Shown here: positions 35,085 through 42,965 of the stretch, in pieces
How the letters are laid out: every line of letters starts with the position of its first letter
How positions within the stretch are numbered: position 1 is the first letter of the stretch
Source: CAVVMA01 sp963830715
GTDB lineage: Bacteria > Desulfobacterota > Binatia > Binatales > Binataceae
Assembly: GCA_963830715.1 (NCBI GenBank)
Contig: CAWHNS010000024.1
Location: forward strand, 248,001-312,000
Direction of reading: 5' to 3'
Length of the DNA: 64,000 nt
Program-made: the position numbers and the translations under genes
The notes under the pieces: model-generated
What the model saw: only the letters and a program-made list of their open reading frames with translations
Told to the model about the DNA's origin: nothing
The model's database searches: none

Positions 35085-36101
35085 CTAGGGGACCATCACG
35101 ACTTTGCCGATGTTCTTGCCCTCCTGGATACGCAGATGGGCTTGCGCCGCCTGCGCGAACGGAAAGCTCGAATCGAGATGCGGCTTGATCTGACCCTCGC
35201 GATACATGATCAGCAGCTTGCTCATCGCGACCGGCAAAAACGGATCGTCCCACAAATGGCCCAGATTCACGCCCGCCACGCTGCGGTTCTTGTCCATCAG
35301 GCCGATCGGCGTGAACAGCGGCACCGTGACGATCTGGCGAATCATCCGCAAGATGCTGCGCCTGCTGCCGAAGGACATGTTGGCAAATCCGAACGCGACC
35401 AACCGCCCGGCGGGGCGCAGCAGCCGGTAGCCCTTGCGCCAGTCGTTGCCGCCGAGCGCGTCGAGCACGATGTCGACGCCGTTGCCGCCGGTCAGCCGCA
35501 TGACTTCGGCGAAGTAGTCAGTGGTGTGATAGTCAATCGGATGGGTGCAGCCATTGGCGCGGACCACTTCGTGCTTCGAGGCCGACGCGGTGCCGAGCGT
35601 AACGACGCCCTCGACGGTGCGGCAGAGCTGGAGCACCGCCAGCCCCACGCCGCCGGCAGCCATGTGGATGAGCACGGATTCGCCGGGTCGAATCGAAGCG
35701 ACCCGGAACAGCATCTGGTAGGCGGTGAGATAATTCACCGGAATCGCGGCGGCCTCTTCGAAGCTCATCTCGTCCGGAATTGGAAACGCGTAGGCCTGCG
35801 GCACGCAGATCAGGTCGGCATGGGCGCCGAAGCGCGCGAGGATAACCACGCGCTTGCCGATCATTACGCGATCGACGCCCTCACCGGCGGCATCGACGGT
35901 GCCGGCGGCCTCGTAACCGACTACGCACGGCGGCTTGGGCGCGTCGGGGTAGAGCCCCTGGCGCGCCGACACCTCGGCGAAGTTCATTCCGCAAGCGCCG
36001 GTGCGGATACGGACCTCGCCGGGCTTGGGAACCGGGTCCGGCGTCTCGCGAACCTCGAGCACCTCGGGTCCGCCGCTCCTGGTGATCCATACTGATCGCA
36101 T
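35085..36101 (-). CDS. Medium-chain NADPH:quinone oxidoreductase-like protein
   Basis: 338 residues. GroES-like N-domain (VRIRTGACGMNFAEVSARQG, PPCVVGYEAAGTV) and a Rossmann domain (ESVLIHMAAGGVGLAVLQLC, residues about 136-155). Catalytic and structural zinc ligands are missing, as in quinone reductases and VAT-1-like proteins. It reduces quinones or enones with NADPH in the family; the substrate here is unknown. Its stop is only 7 bp before the glycosyltransferase fusion, so transcription is probably shared, although there is no clear functional link. Confidence 0.88.
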   Translation of the reverse strand: MRSVWITRSGGPEVLEVRETPDPVPKPGEVRIRTGACGMNFAEVSARQGLYPDAPKPPCVVGYEAAGTVDAAGEGVDRVMIGKRVVILARFGAHADLICVPQAYAFPIPDEMSFEEAAAIPVNYLTAYQMLFRVASIRPGESVLIHMAAGGVGLAVLQLCRTVEGVVTLGTASASKHEVVRANGCTHPIDYHTTDYFAEVMRLTGGNGVDIVLDALGGNDWRKGYRLLRPAGRLVAFGFANMSFGSRRSILRMIRQIVTVPLFTPIGLMDKNRSVAGVNLGHLWDDPFLPVAMSKLLIMYREGQIKPHLDSSFPFAQAAQAHLRIQEGKNIGKVVMVP

Positions 36102-36251
36102 CGCGAACCTCTCCGTCGGAGTCGAAACGAAGTTAGGGTGTCACAACGAGGGGAAAGACGAAACGGGTAAGGTTTCCGGAGAGGCCGTCGCGCCACTGGC
36201 GTCCAGCCGTATAGTCATCTACTCTCACAGTCGGGACGAGGAAAGCACGCC

Positions 36252-36480
36252 ATGAAAAATATCGTAGCGCGCGGCAGGCTTTCTGACGCCCGACATATCG
36301 AGCTGGCGGAGCCGGTGAACGTCGTCAACGGTGAAGTCGAAGTTACGATTCGCGAATTGGCTGGTCCGTCCGGGCAGGACGTTTTTCAGTTGATAGCAGC
36401 CCTTCCGGCTGGCCGGCGCTCCAAGTTGGAGACTCGACCGGCAGGTCCAGGAAGAGCGCGAGCAATGGGCGGGGCGGTGA
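36252..36480 (+). CDS. Antitoxin-like partner of a PIN-domain toxin, one frame break
   Basis: About 75 residues. MKNIVARGRLSDARHIELAEPV and EVTIRELAG form a short beta strand pattern like the N-terminus of small antitoxins. After RSKLE near 36430 the frame slips by one base, and the C-terminus RLDRQVQEEREQWAGR then ends at a TGA overlapping the toxin GTG (GTGA). The helical C-terminus would bind the toxin. Without the base change the frame would fuse into the toxin. The assignment depends on position and coupling; the sequence family is not one I can name securely. Confidence 0.6.
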
Positions 36481-36889
36481 GCCGCGTCTACCTCGACGCG
36501 TGCTCAATAATCTATCTTGTCGAGGCATCGAACCCCTTCCACAAAACGATCGTCCGAAGGCTTCTTCGATACCATTCGGATCCTGCGTCCTGCCTAATCA
36601 CGTCGCGACTCTCGCTGCTCGAGTGCCGTACCCGACCTCTCAGGGTGAAGGACGCTGTCACGCTCGGGGCATATGACGCGTTTTTCGCGGCAGCACGTCT
36701 TGTGATTTGTGAAATGACCGCGGCGGTTGTAGAGCGGGCCACCAGCTTCGAGCCGAGTATGGCTTCAGAACTCCCGACGCGATTCACTTGGCGACTGCCG
36801 TCGAAGAGCACGCCGACCTGTTTCTTAGCGGCGACGCCGCCTTGTCTCGCTGCACCGACGTGAGAGTTGAAATTTTAGAGGCGCCGTAG
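36477..36889 (+). CDS. VapC-type PIN-domain ribonuclease toxin, one frame break
   Basis: About 137 residues from the coupled GTG. VYLDACSIIYLVE gives the first catalytic Asp of the PIN fold, and SRLSLLECRTRPL the conserved Glu. After ERATS near 36745 a base is missing and the protein continues RAEYGFRTPDAIHLATA and FLSGDAAL, with the further acidic residues. PIN toxins cleave RNA and are held by the antitoxin encoded just before. Both members of the pair have a frame break, so either the locus has decayed or the assembly is wrong at two close points. Confidence 0.75.
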
Positions 36890-36936
36890 GCCCCACTCCA
36901 ATCCCAGTTGGATTCCCGGGGCGGTCGGACGCTTTG

Positions 36937-38064
36937 TTAGTTCGGGCTTGATCGCTGTGCTTGCGCGATTAGCGAGCCGGTCAGCTTGGTGTCGTAACCG
37001 CACAGAGTCGCGAGCTCGCGCGAGAAACGCGACGAGTTGAGGGCCTCGAGCATCGCCGTTACGGGAGGCGTGTCCAGTTCGCGGCGCTGAATCACGAAAT
37101 CGTAGCGCTCCTCGCGAATCGGAACGAAGCCCAGGCCGTACGCTTCCGCGGCGAGCCGGATGCTTGGACCCGCGTCGGCCTGGCCCGAAGCGATCGCGAA
37201 CGCCACCTCGAGATGCCCGTCCAGTTCGTGCGAATAGCCGTCGATTTTGCGCGCCGCGATCCCAGCTCTGCGAATCGAATCATCGAGGGCAAGACGCGCA
37301 CCGGAACCTGGTTCCCGATTCACTATTCTGATACCGCGCCGGGCCAGATCGTCCGCACTTCCGATCCTGCTCCGCGTCGAGACCGCAAGCCCGATCTCCC
37401 ATCGCGCGAAGTTGACCAGTACAGCATCGCGCTGCTTCAGGAATCTCCGCGCCGGACCCACGTTATAGTCCCCATGCGAGGCGCGCAGATGGATTCCCGC
37501 AGCGTGAACACGATTTGCTTTGAGTGCATCGAGCGCGCCGCGGCTGGAACTGCGTATTGCGATCAACTCGATCGCGGCGCGCTGCCGCGTCATCCAGTCG
37601 CCCAGGATTGCGACGGCCGGATCGCATCCCGCGACCAGCAGCGTGCTTTCGATCTGTTCGCGCGACCGGAAGCTAACGATCTGGGCGCGAGAACCGCCGG
37701 CGCTCGCGAGCACGCCGCCTGCCGATGATAGCCGCAGGCTGGAAACGCGCTGCGGCGTGGCAATGATTCGCCCGCCGATCCGCGCCAGGGCGACACGCGT
37801 ATGCGGAGCGACCGGCCGAAGGGCGCCGGAAATCAGTTGCGCCTCGACGCTTTCGTTTTCGGCTGGAGCAGCGAACAACGCCTCGACCGAGCTACCCAGC
37901 TCGCGTGCGAGCGCGAGCGCGACCCCGACGCCGGGCCGATAGACACCGGCTTCGATCGCGCCGAGCGCCTGCCGGGAGATGCCGGCGCGGCGCGCCAGTT
38001 CCGACTGACTGAGCCGCGCGGCCTGCCTGACGTGAGTGATTCGGATGCTGGCGTTCTGTGCCAT
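36937..38064 (-). CDS. HTH regulator with periplasmic-binding-like ligand domain (molybdate/tungstate type)
   Basis: 375 residues from ATG 38062-38064; a TTG at 38076 is upstream. Residues 1-60 are an XRE-type helix-turn-helix (LSQSELARRAGISRQALGAIE). The rest is a type 2 periplasmic-binding fold in the cytoplasm (VAGCDPAVAILGDWMTRQ, GIRIVNREPGSGARLALDDS, AFAIASGQADAGPSIRLAAE), as in COG1910 proteins, which sense molybdate or tungstate. It is divergent from an ABC uptake operon of that type, and a perfect inverted repeat covers its start. It most likely represses its own gene and the transporter operon. The ligand is inferred from the family and neighbours. Confidence 0.85.
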   Translation of the reverse strand: MAQNASIRITHVRQAARLSQSELARRAGISRQALGAIEAGVYRPGVGVALALARELGSSVEALFAAPAENESVEAQLISGALRPVAPHTRVALARIGGRIIATPQRVSSLRLSSAGGVLASAGGSRAQIVSFRSREQIESTLLVAGCDPAVAILGDWMTRQRAAIELIAIRSSSRGALDALKANRVHAAGIHLRASHGDYNVGPARRFLKQRDAVLVNFARWEIGLAVSTRSRIGSADDLARRGIRIVNREPGSGARLALDDSIRRAGIAARKIDGYSHELDGHLEVAFAIASGQADAGPSIRLAAEAYGLGFVPIREERYDFVIQRRELDTPPVTAMLEALNSSRFSRELATLCGYDTKLTGSLIAQAQRSSPN

Positions 38065-38092
38065 GATACTTGTCAATAGCTTCGTATCATGG
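38061..38092. promoter_or_regulatory. Perfect inverted repeat, candidate operator of the HTH regulator
   Basis: CCATGATAC (38061-38069), a 14-bp spacer and GTATCATGG (38084-38092). The left arm contains the regulator start codon, and the right arm lies between the -35 and -10 boxes of the divergent operon. The layout fits repression of both directions by one dimer pair. Confidence 0.65.
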
Positions 38093-38098
38093 CATAAC
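38070..38098 (+). promoter_or_regulatory. Candidate promoter of the outer-membrane barrel / ABC operon
   Basis: TTGTCA (38070-38075) and CATAAC (38093-38098), separated by exactly 17 bp. The -35 differs from consensus at one base, the -10 at two. The predicted leader is very short because the ATG is at 38109. Confidence 0.5.
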
Positions 38099-38108
38099 TG
38101 GCGGCGCT

Positions 38109-39014
38109 ATGAAAATCCGATCACTCTTGTCGCTGGCGGCGGCTTCGATCATCATGATGGCCTTGCCGATCTGCGCCGCGGCCCAATCGCCGGCAACCCA
38201 ATCTTCCGGTCCAGGGTTCCTGCCCGATTCAGTCTCGAACGCCATCGGGAACTGGTTAGCGCGTTCTGATCAGGCCAGAGCGGAACAACCGCACTGGATG
38301 ACGCCGCTGGTCACCGTAACGCCGCGCCTGGAACAGGAATTCCGCAATGACCAACTCTTCCAGTCGATGGCGCACGGAGAGTCAACCATCAACTTCGGCG
38401 GCTCCAAGGGGATCGAGCTCATTCCCACCGACAATTCCGAGATCATATTGGGGATTCCGCCATACGAGTCGCATCAGCATCCGGGCAAGGCCGGCGTAAA
38501 GAACCGCGGCACCGACGACTTTGGCGATTGGACCGCGCTGGTGAAGTACCGCTTGCTCTCCGCCAACGAAGAGAGCGGGAATTACATTCTGACGGCCTTT
38601 ATGGGCTTTCTCGCGCCGACCGGTACGGAGCACAACTCGCAAGGGCACGCGATTTTCACGCCGACCTTCGCATTCGGCAAGGGATGGGGCGATTTCGATT
38701 TTCAGGGCACGCTGAGCTGCGGTTTTCCGGACGGCGGCCTCGACCGCTTGGGAATGCCGGTCACGTCCAACACCGCATTCCAGTATCACCTGTACAAGTA
38801 CTTCTGGCCCGAGTTCGAGGTCAATTACACGTGGTTTCCCGATGGTGAACACACGGGAAAGAACGAAGTGTTTCTTACGCCCGGGCTGATCGCAGGACGG
38901 ATTCAACTCTACGAGCGTCTCGCGTTAGTGGCAGGCGCCGGCTGGCAGGCCGCGGTCACCAGGTTCAGCCGCTACCAGAACGCCGCGATCATCACCGTGC
39001 GCCTGCCTTTTTAA
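38109..39014 (+). CDS. Outer-membrane beta-barrel protein heading the oxyanion uptake operon
   Basis: 301 residues. A Sec signal peptide (LLSLAAASIIMMALPICAAA) is followed by a region rich in alternating aromatic and polar residues. TPRLEQEFRNDQLF, YILTAFMGFLAPTGTEHN and WGDFDFQGTLSCGFP are typical barrel strands, and the protein ends in a C-terminal Phe (ITVRLPF), the usual barrel-insertion signal. The gene is divergent from the regulator and one base before the binding-protein gene. It may be a porin-like channel for the same oxyanion, but this link is inferred from context. Resembles the loose 'transporter' barrel group found with aromatic degradation genes. Confidence 0.72.
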   Translation: MKIRSLLSLAAASIIMMALPICAAAQSPATQSSGPGFLPDSVSNAIGNWLARSDQARAEQPHWMTPLVTVTPRLEQEFRNDQLFQSMAHGESTINFGGSKGIELIPTDNSEIILGIPPYESHQHPGKAGVKNRGTDDFGDWTALVKYRLLSANEESGNYILTAFMGFLAPTGTEHNSQGHAIFTPTFAFGKGWGDFDFQGTLSCGFPDGGLDRLGMPVTSNTAFQYHLYKYFWPEFEVNYTWFPDGEHTGKNEVFLTPGLIAGRIQLYERLALVAGAGWQAAVTRFSRYQNAAIITVRLPF

Positions 39015-39015
39015 C

Positions 39016-39949
39016 ATGCGATGCGATCGCCGCGAGTTTATCCGTCTTGGCACATTTTCAACTGCGGCCCTTGCGTTGTCCGTCAATTGGCCGGCTCGGG
39101 CCGTATCCGCCGAGCTGGTCGCGCTCGAAGTGGCATACGCCGGATCGATGGGGGCGGTCATGGATGGCCCTATCCGAACCGCCGTTCGATCGCTGGGAAT
39201 TGAGCTGCGCGGCCGCGCCCAGGGATCGATGGGCCTGGCGCACCTGATCGAAGGCGGGAACATCCGGCCCGATGTATTCATTTCGATCACGGCCGTCCCG
39301 ATGAGAGTCGTGCTGAAGCGCCGCCCGGGCTACGCAGGCATCAGCGATTGCGCGGACCGAGATGGTGATCGCGTACAGTCCAAGGAGCCGCTTCGCTCAG
39401 CGATTCGCCGATTCGCCGAAAAATGGGGAGTCCTGGTGGAAGATTCTCGAAGCGAGCGGAGTTCGCTTCGGGCGGACCGATCCGACGACCGACCCCCAGG
39501 GACTGAACATCCTGTTTGTGATGAAACTCGCCTCGAAGTTATATCATCAGCCGGATCTCGAGCAGCGCGTGCTGGGGGCACAGATCAATCCGGCCCAGAT
39601 TTTCCAGGAACCCGAGTTGATGGCGCGACTGCAAGCCGGGCAGCTCGACGCGTCGTCGGCATATAAGATCCAGCCGGGCGCGATGCGCTTGCCGTTCATC
39701 GCATTGCCGCCCGAAATCAATCTTGGCGATGCGTCGCGAGAGATCGACTACGCAAAAGTCTCAGCCGATCTGAATGGAAAGACGCAACGGCCTTCCCCGC
39801 TGATTTTTTACGCCGCCGCGCTGAATGGCGCGGCGCATCCGGAGTTGGCGGCCAGATTCGTCCAATGGCTGCGCGGTCCGGACGCCCAGAGAATGCTGCG
39901 CGAGAACGGTTACGACTCTCCCGCAGGCGCATCCGATCTGAAAGCATAG
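39016..39949 (+). CDS. ABC transporter oxyanion-binding protein (ModA/WtpA-like), one frame break
   Basis: About 311 residues. The N-terminus DRREFIRLGTFSTAALAL is a Tat-type signal with the twin Arg. The mature domain begins VALEVAYAGSMGAVMDGPI and ADVFISIT-like PDVFISIT. Near 39325 one extra base breaks the frame; it resumes as ATQASAIARTEMVIAYSPRS and runs to the C-terminus (LNILFVMKLASKLYHQP, YKIQPGAM, FVQWLRGPDAQRML). The layout matches WtpA/ModA-like proteins that capture molybdate or tungstate. The Tat signal suggests export in folded form. Followed by permease and ATPase genes. Confidence 0.8.
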
Positions 39950-39954
39950 CGGCC

Positions 39955-40725
39955 GTGCGCACTCTGAGCTGGGCGACCGTCGGAATGCTGATCTTCGGCA
40001 TCGCCCTGCTCTACCCGCTCGTGGGGCTTTTCGCCCAGGTTGGCCCGTGGAGCTGGGACGGCAGCGTTCCAGGCTCGACTATCGCGTCGATACGCGTGTC
40101 GCTGGCTCTGACGGCGCTCGCGCTCGTGATGGTAGTGATCGTCGGCACGCCGGTGGCGCTTCATCTGGCGCGCACGACCGGCCGTGAGCGCGCGATCTGG
40201 GACGCAGTTGTGCTGATCTCGGTGCTGATGCCGCCGCTGGCGTTGGGGATTCTGTTGTCGCTCGCGTTCGGCGGAGGTACGCGGCTCGGCAATGCCCTGC
40301 TTGCGCTCGGCGTGCCCACTTCCAACAGCCGCACCGCCTTCGTAGTCACGCAGATTTATTCCTGCATCGGATACTACATCGTGGCCGCGCGCGTCGCGCT
40401 GGCCTCGGTCCCGCGCCAGCTCGAGCAGATTGCGGAATTGCTCGGGATGAGGCCGTGGCGCGTTTTCTGGCGTGTCACGTTTCCGCTTTCCGCGCTCGGC
40501 CTGGCAGCCGCGTTGAGCCTCGCCTGGGTGCGCGCACTCGGCGAGTTCGGCGCGATCGTGATCACATCGTATTATCCGGCGGGGATGCCGGTGCAGATCT
40601 GGATCAATCTGCAGAACGCGGGACTTCCTGCGGTGATGCCTCTGCTAGTGATTTTTCTTCTGACAGCGCTGCCCTTGCCCTGGCTGATTCATCTGATCGC
40701 GGAGGCGCCGGCGCTCGATGCTTGA
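39955..40725 (+). CDS. ABC transporter permease (ModB/WtpB-like)
   Basis: 256 residues from a GTG at 39955-39957, five bases after the binding-protein stop. About six TM segments. The cytoplasmic EAA-type loop is EQIAELLGMRPWRVFWRVTF, in the usual place before the last TMs. GEFGAIVITSYYPAGMPVQI matches molybdate/tungstate permeases. A longer frame upstream overlaps the binding-protein gene and lacks support. The next gene starts inside its stop region (8-bp overlap). Confidence 0.88.
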   Translation: MRTLSWATVGMLIFGIALLYPLVGLFAQVGPWSWDGSVPGSTIASIRVSLALTALALVMVVIVGTPVALHLARTTGRERAIWDAVVLISVLMPPLALGILLSLAFGGGTRLGNALLALGVPTSNSRTAFVVTQIYSCIGYYIVAARVALASVPRQLEQIAELLGMRPWRVFWRVTFPLSALGLAAALSLAWVRALGEFGAIVITSYYPAGMPVQIWINLQNAGLPAVMPLLVIFLLTALPLPWLIHLIAEAPALDA

Positions 40726-41419
40726 CGCCAGAATAATCAAGCGCCGCCGCGCCGGCGTGGTCGATGTGCATTTGCGGGTCGCGAGGGGCGAGCGGGTCGC
40801 GATGTTCGGCCCGTCGGGCGCGGGCAAGAGTACCATCCTGTCGTGCATCGCCGGGCTCGAGATTCCCGACGGCGGATCGATCGTGCTCGAAGAGATGCGC
40901 CTCTTTCCTCCTTCGGCGCCGCTATACCGGCGGCCGATCGGGTATCTGACGCAGAAAGATCTGCTCTTTCCGCATCTGAGCGTGGGCGAGAATGTGTGCT
41001 TCGGCCTGGACGAGCGCGCAACCAGGGAAACCCGGGAATGGATCGATGAACTGAGGAAACGGCTCGACATCGCGGCCGTGTGGAACGCCTCCGCGGCGCA
41101 CATTTCCGGCGGCCAGGCCCGTCGCGTAGCCCTCGCTCGCGCGCTGGCGCGGCGTCCCCGGCTGATGCTGCTGGATGAGCCCTGCGCGGGGCTCGATCGC
41201 GCGACCGCGCGGCTGCTGATCGAGGCGCTGACCGACTGGCAGGCCGAACTCGGCTACACCACTATCACGGTCGACCATCGTCCGGATGTCCTCGAACGAC
41301 TGAGTGGCCGGGTGCTGGCGCTCGTTAAAGGGCGGATCGTTCAGGACGGCACGTTCTCAGAAGTGAGTTCGCACGCCGCGACCGCGGAAATCGCCGACCT
41401 GCTGGATATGGCGCGCTGA
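40718..41419 (+). CDS. ABC transporter ATPase (molybdate/tungstate-type system)
   Basis: 233 residues. Walker A GPSGAGKST, Q-loop YLTQKDLLFPHLSVGENV, signature ISGGQARRVALARAL, Walker B LMLLDEPCAGLD and switch His TVDHRPDV. It lacks the C-terminal MOP domain that ModC carries, so molybdate sensing must come from elsewhere, probably from the HTH regulator. Starts within the permease gene end (ATGCTTGA). Complete and normal in length for the nucleotide-binding domain alone. Confidence 0.9.
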   Translation: MLDARIIKRRRAGVVDVHLRVARGERVAMFGPSGAGKSTILSCIAGLEIPDGGSIVLEEMRLFPPSAPLYRRPIGYLTQKDLLFPHLSVGENVCFGLDERATRETREWIDELRKRLDIAAVWNASAAHISGGQARRVALARALARRPRLMLLDEPCAGLDRATARLLIEALTDWQAELGYTTITVDHRPDVLERLSGRVLALVKGRIVQDGTFSEVSSHAATAEIADLLDMAR

Positions 41420-41424
41420 CATCG

Positions 41425-41556
41425 GTGGCGCGATGGCTCCCCTTCCTGGATACGTATCGAACCATGTGCTTCGCGCCGCCGCCAGAATTCCGGCGCGTCC
41501 TGGAGGAAGTCCGCGCGCTGGGTCTCGGTGATCAGGCCGAATCTGCTTTGTCGTGA
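41425..41556 (+). CDS. Conserved 43-residue protein downstream of the transporter
   Basis: Begins at a GTG 5 bp after the ATPase stop: VARWLPFLDTYRTMCFAP, then PPEFRRVLEEVRALGLG and a short tail. The pattern F-L-D-T-Y-R-T-(M/L)-C-x-A-P-x-P-x-(F/L)-R-x-V-L-E-(E/D) is one I recall from short proteins of other uncultivated lineages, so I think it is real. It is too short for common cutoffs. Function unknown; the single Cys could bind metal. Position at the end of the uptake operon suggests co-expression. The 41557-41691 stretch after it has no supported gene. Confidence 0.5.
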   Translation: MARWLPFLDTYRTMCFAPPPEFRRVLEEVRALGLGDQAESALS

Positions 41557-41691
41557 TCTTCGGCACCTTGATCTAAGCTTCGATTACTCGGTTTTGAGGC
41601 TCTCCGATTCGTTTCACAATCGGGGTTTTCAAGCGCGAGCCCTTCCTGGTGCGCGCGCTGTTCGCGCCCACGATCGCGGTCAACGAGTAGC

Positions 41692-42534
41692 TCAGGCTTT
41701 GCGGCGAGCAACGTGCAGGCTCGTGAGCCAGTGGCGCCGGATGCGGCCGTCGGGGCGGGCATCGATCAGGCGGCGCATCTCGGCGAACAGCCTCATGCGT
41801 TTGTCAGGTTCCATCAGGACATGATCGGACGCCGTGCCCATCATCGCGACGTATTCATCCGCCGTGAATTCCTCCGTCCATACGCGGCGCGCAACGCGAA
41901 CGTCCTCGAACATTCCGCTTTGTTCGATCTCCTCGCGCGAATCAGGGATTTGCTCCGGCGGCGGAGGCTTCCATCCTTCGACGCGTCCCTCTCCGATCGC
42001 GTCGTAGCAGGCCTGAATCTCCGTGAAGAACGGATCGAAGCCGGGCGGAAAGGCGTGGCCGCCGGTGGTGAAGGCGAGGACACCACCGGGCTTCAGCGCG
42101 GCGGCGGCTTTTTCGTAGCGGCTTCGCGGGTCGATCCAATGCCATGAATTGGCGGCCAGGACCATGTCGAAGGGCGCGCCCGGCTCGAAATCCTCGAATC
42201 GCGCATTGACAACCGCAACGCGCTCAAACGGCGCGAGGTTTCGCCGCGCGACGCGCGCGAGGTTCGCTCCCATCTCCACGCACACGATGCGGCATCCGCG
42301 CCGTGCGAGCGCCACGGTCGCCTGCCCCGTGCCGCATCCGACCTCGAGCACCGTGCACTGATCCGGCGCGATTTCGGCGAGCGCAAAGAGATCGTCGAAA
42401 AATTCTTCGGGATAGGCTCGGCGGCCACGATCATACAGTTGCGCGACGGTATCGAAAGTCCGCGCCCGTTCAATTCTGCGATCGTCGTCCAAGGCCTTTC
42501 GCTGAAGATAGCCGCTTAACGTAAGGCGAGACAA
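41692..42534 (-). CDS. Class I SAM-dependent methyltransferase
   Basis: 280 residues. Motif I LEVGCGTGQATVALA (about residues 62-76), motif II acidic residue in IVCVEMG, and ANSWHWIDP for the substrate loop, typical of the methyltransferase type 11 group that includes trans-aconitate-like enzymes. The N-terminus FDTVAQLYDRGRRAYPEEFF matches that group. Substrate unknown. Convergent with the transporter operon and facing the tRNA gene side by 250 bp. Confidence 0.85.
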   Translation of the reverse strand: MSRLTLSGYLQRKALDDDRRIERARTFDTVAQLYDRGRRAYPEEFFDDLFALAEIAPDQCTVLEVGCGTGQATVALARRGCRIVCVEMGANLARVARRNLAPFERVAVVNARFEDFEPGAPFDMVLAANSWHWIDPRSRYEKAAAALKPGGVLAFTTGGHAFPPGFDPFFTEIQACYDAIGEGRVEGWKPPPPEQIPDSREEIEQSGMFEDVRVARRVWTEEFTADEYVAMMGTASDHVLMEPDKRMRLFAEMRRLIDARPDGRIRRHWLTSLHVARRKA

Positions 42535-42784
42535 CCAAAAGCGACAGAGGGACGGGATTCAGGCAGAGGAAGGTCTCGATTACGCAGAAAGAAGCCCAGG
42601 TCTCGAGCGTCATGCGCTGCTGCAATCGCTATCGGGAAATCTTCATTCCAACCGGGCTTTCGTGAGAACCCACATCAAGCTAGTCCCCATTACTTTGACA
42701 CAATTAAGGAAGTAAAGGAGCCTCGGCCCCAAGCGTTTCTTTGCCGGTGGTCCGAGCGCCCGCAAACGGCGCAGCGCGGTCCGC

Positions 42785-42860
42785 TGGCTCCCCGGGCCGG
42801 ATTCGAACCAGCGACATGACGGTTAACAGCCGTCCGCTCTACCGACTGAGCTACCGGGGA
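42785..42860 (-). tRNA. tRNA-Asn (GTT)
   Basis: A 76-nt cloverleaf on the minus strand: 7-bp acceptor stem (TCCCCGG with CCGGGGA), D arm with AGTCGGTA, anticodon stem GACGG/CCGTC around CTGTTAA (anticodon GTT), T arm with TTCGAAT, discriminator G and an encoded CCA end. The flanking 42535-42784 region has a lower-GC patch (about 42670-42720) that could be a mobile element relic, but no gene is visible there. Confidence 0.95.
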
Positions 42861-42965
42861 GCAGTTCTCGAAACCAAGTCTCTCTTGCTATCCGCCCGCG
42901 AGCGCTAAATCAAGCTGTGCGCCGGTGGCGGTACATCCGAGTCGATCTCGACGCGACGCTGGCGT

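Noticed and set aside
42640..42720. Intact insertion sequence or transposase gene near the tRNA
   Set aside because: No open frame with transposase motifs and no paired terminal repeats could be found.
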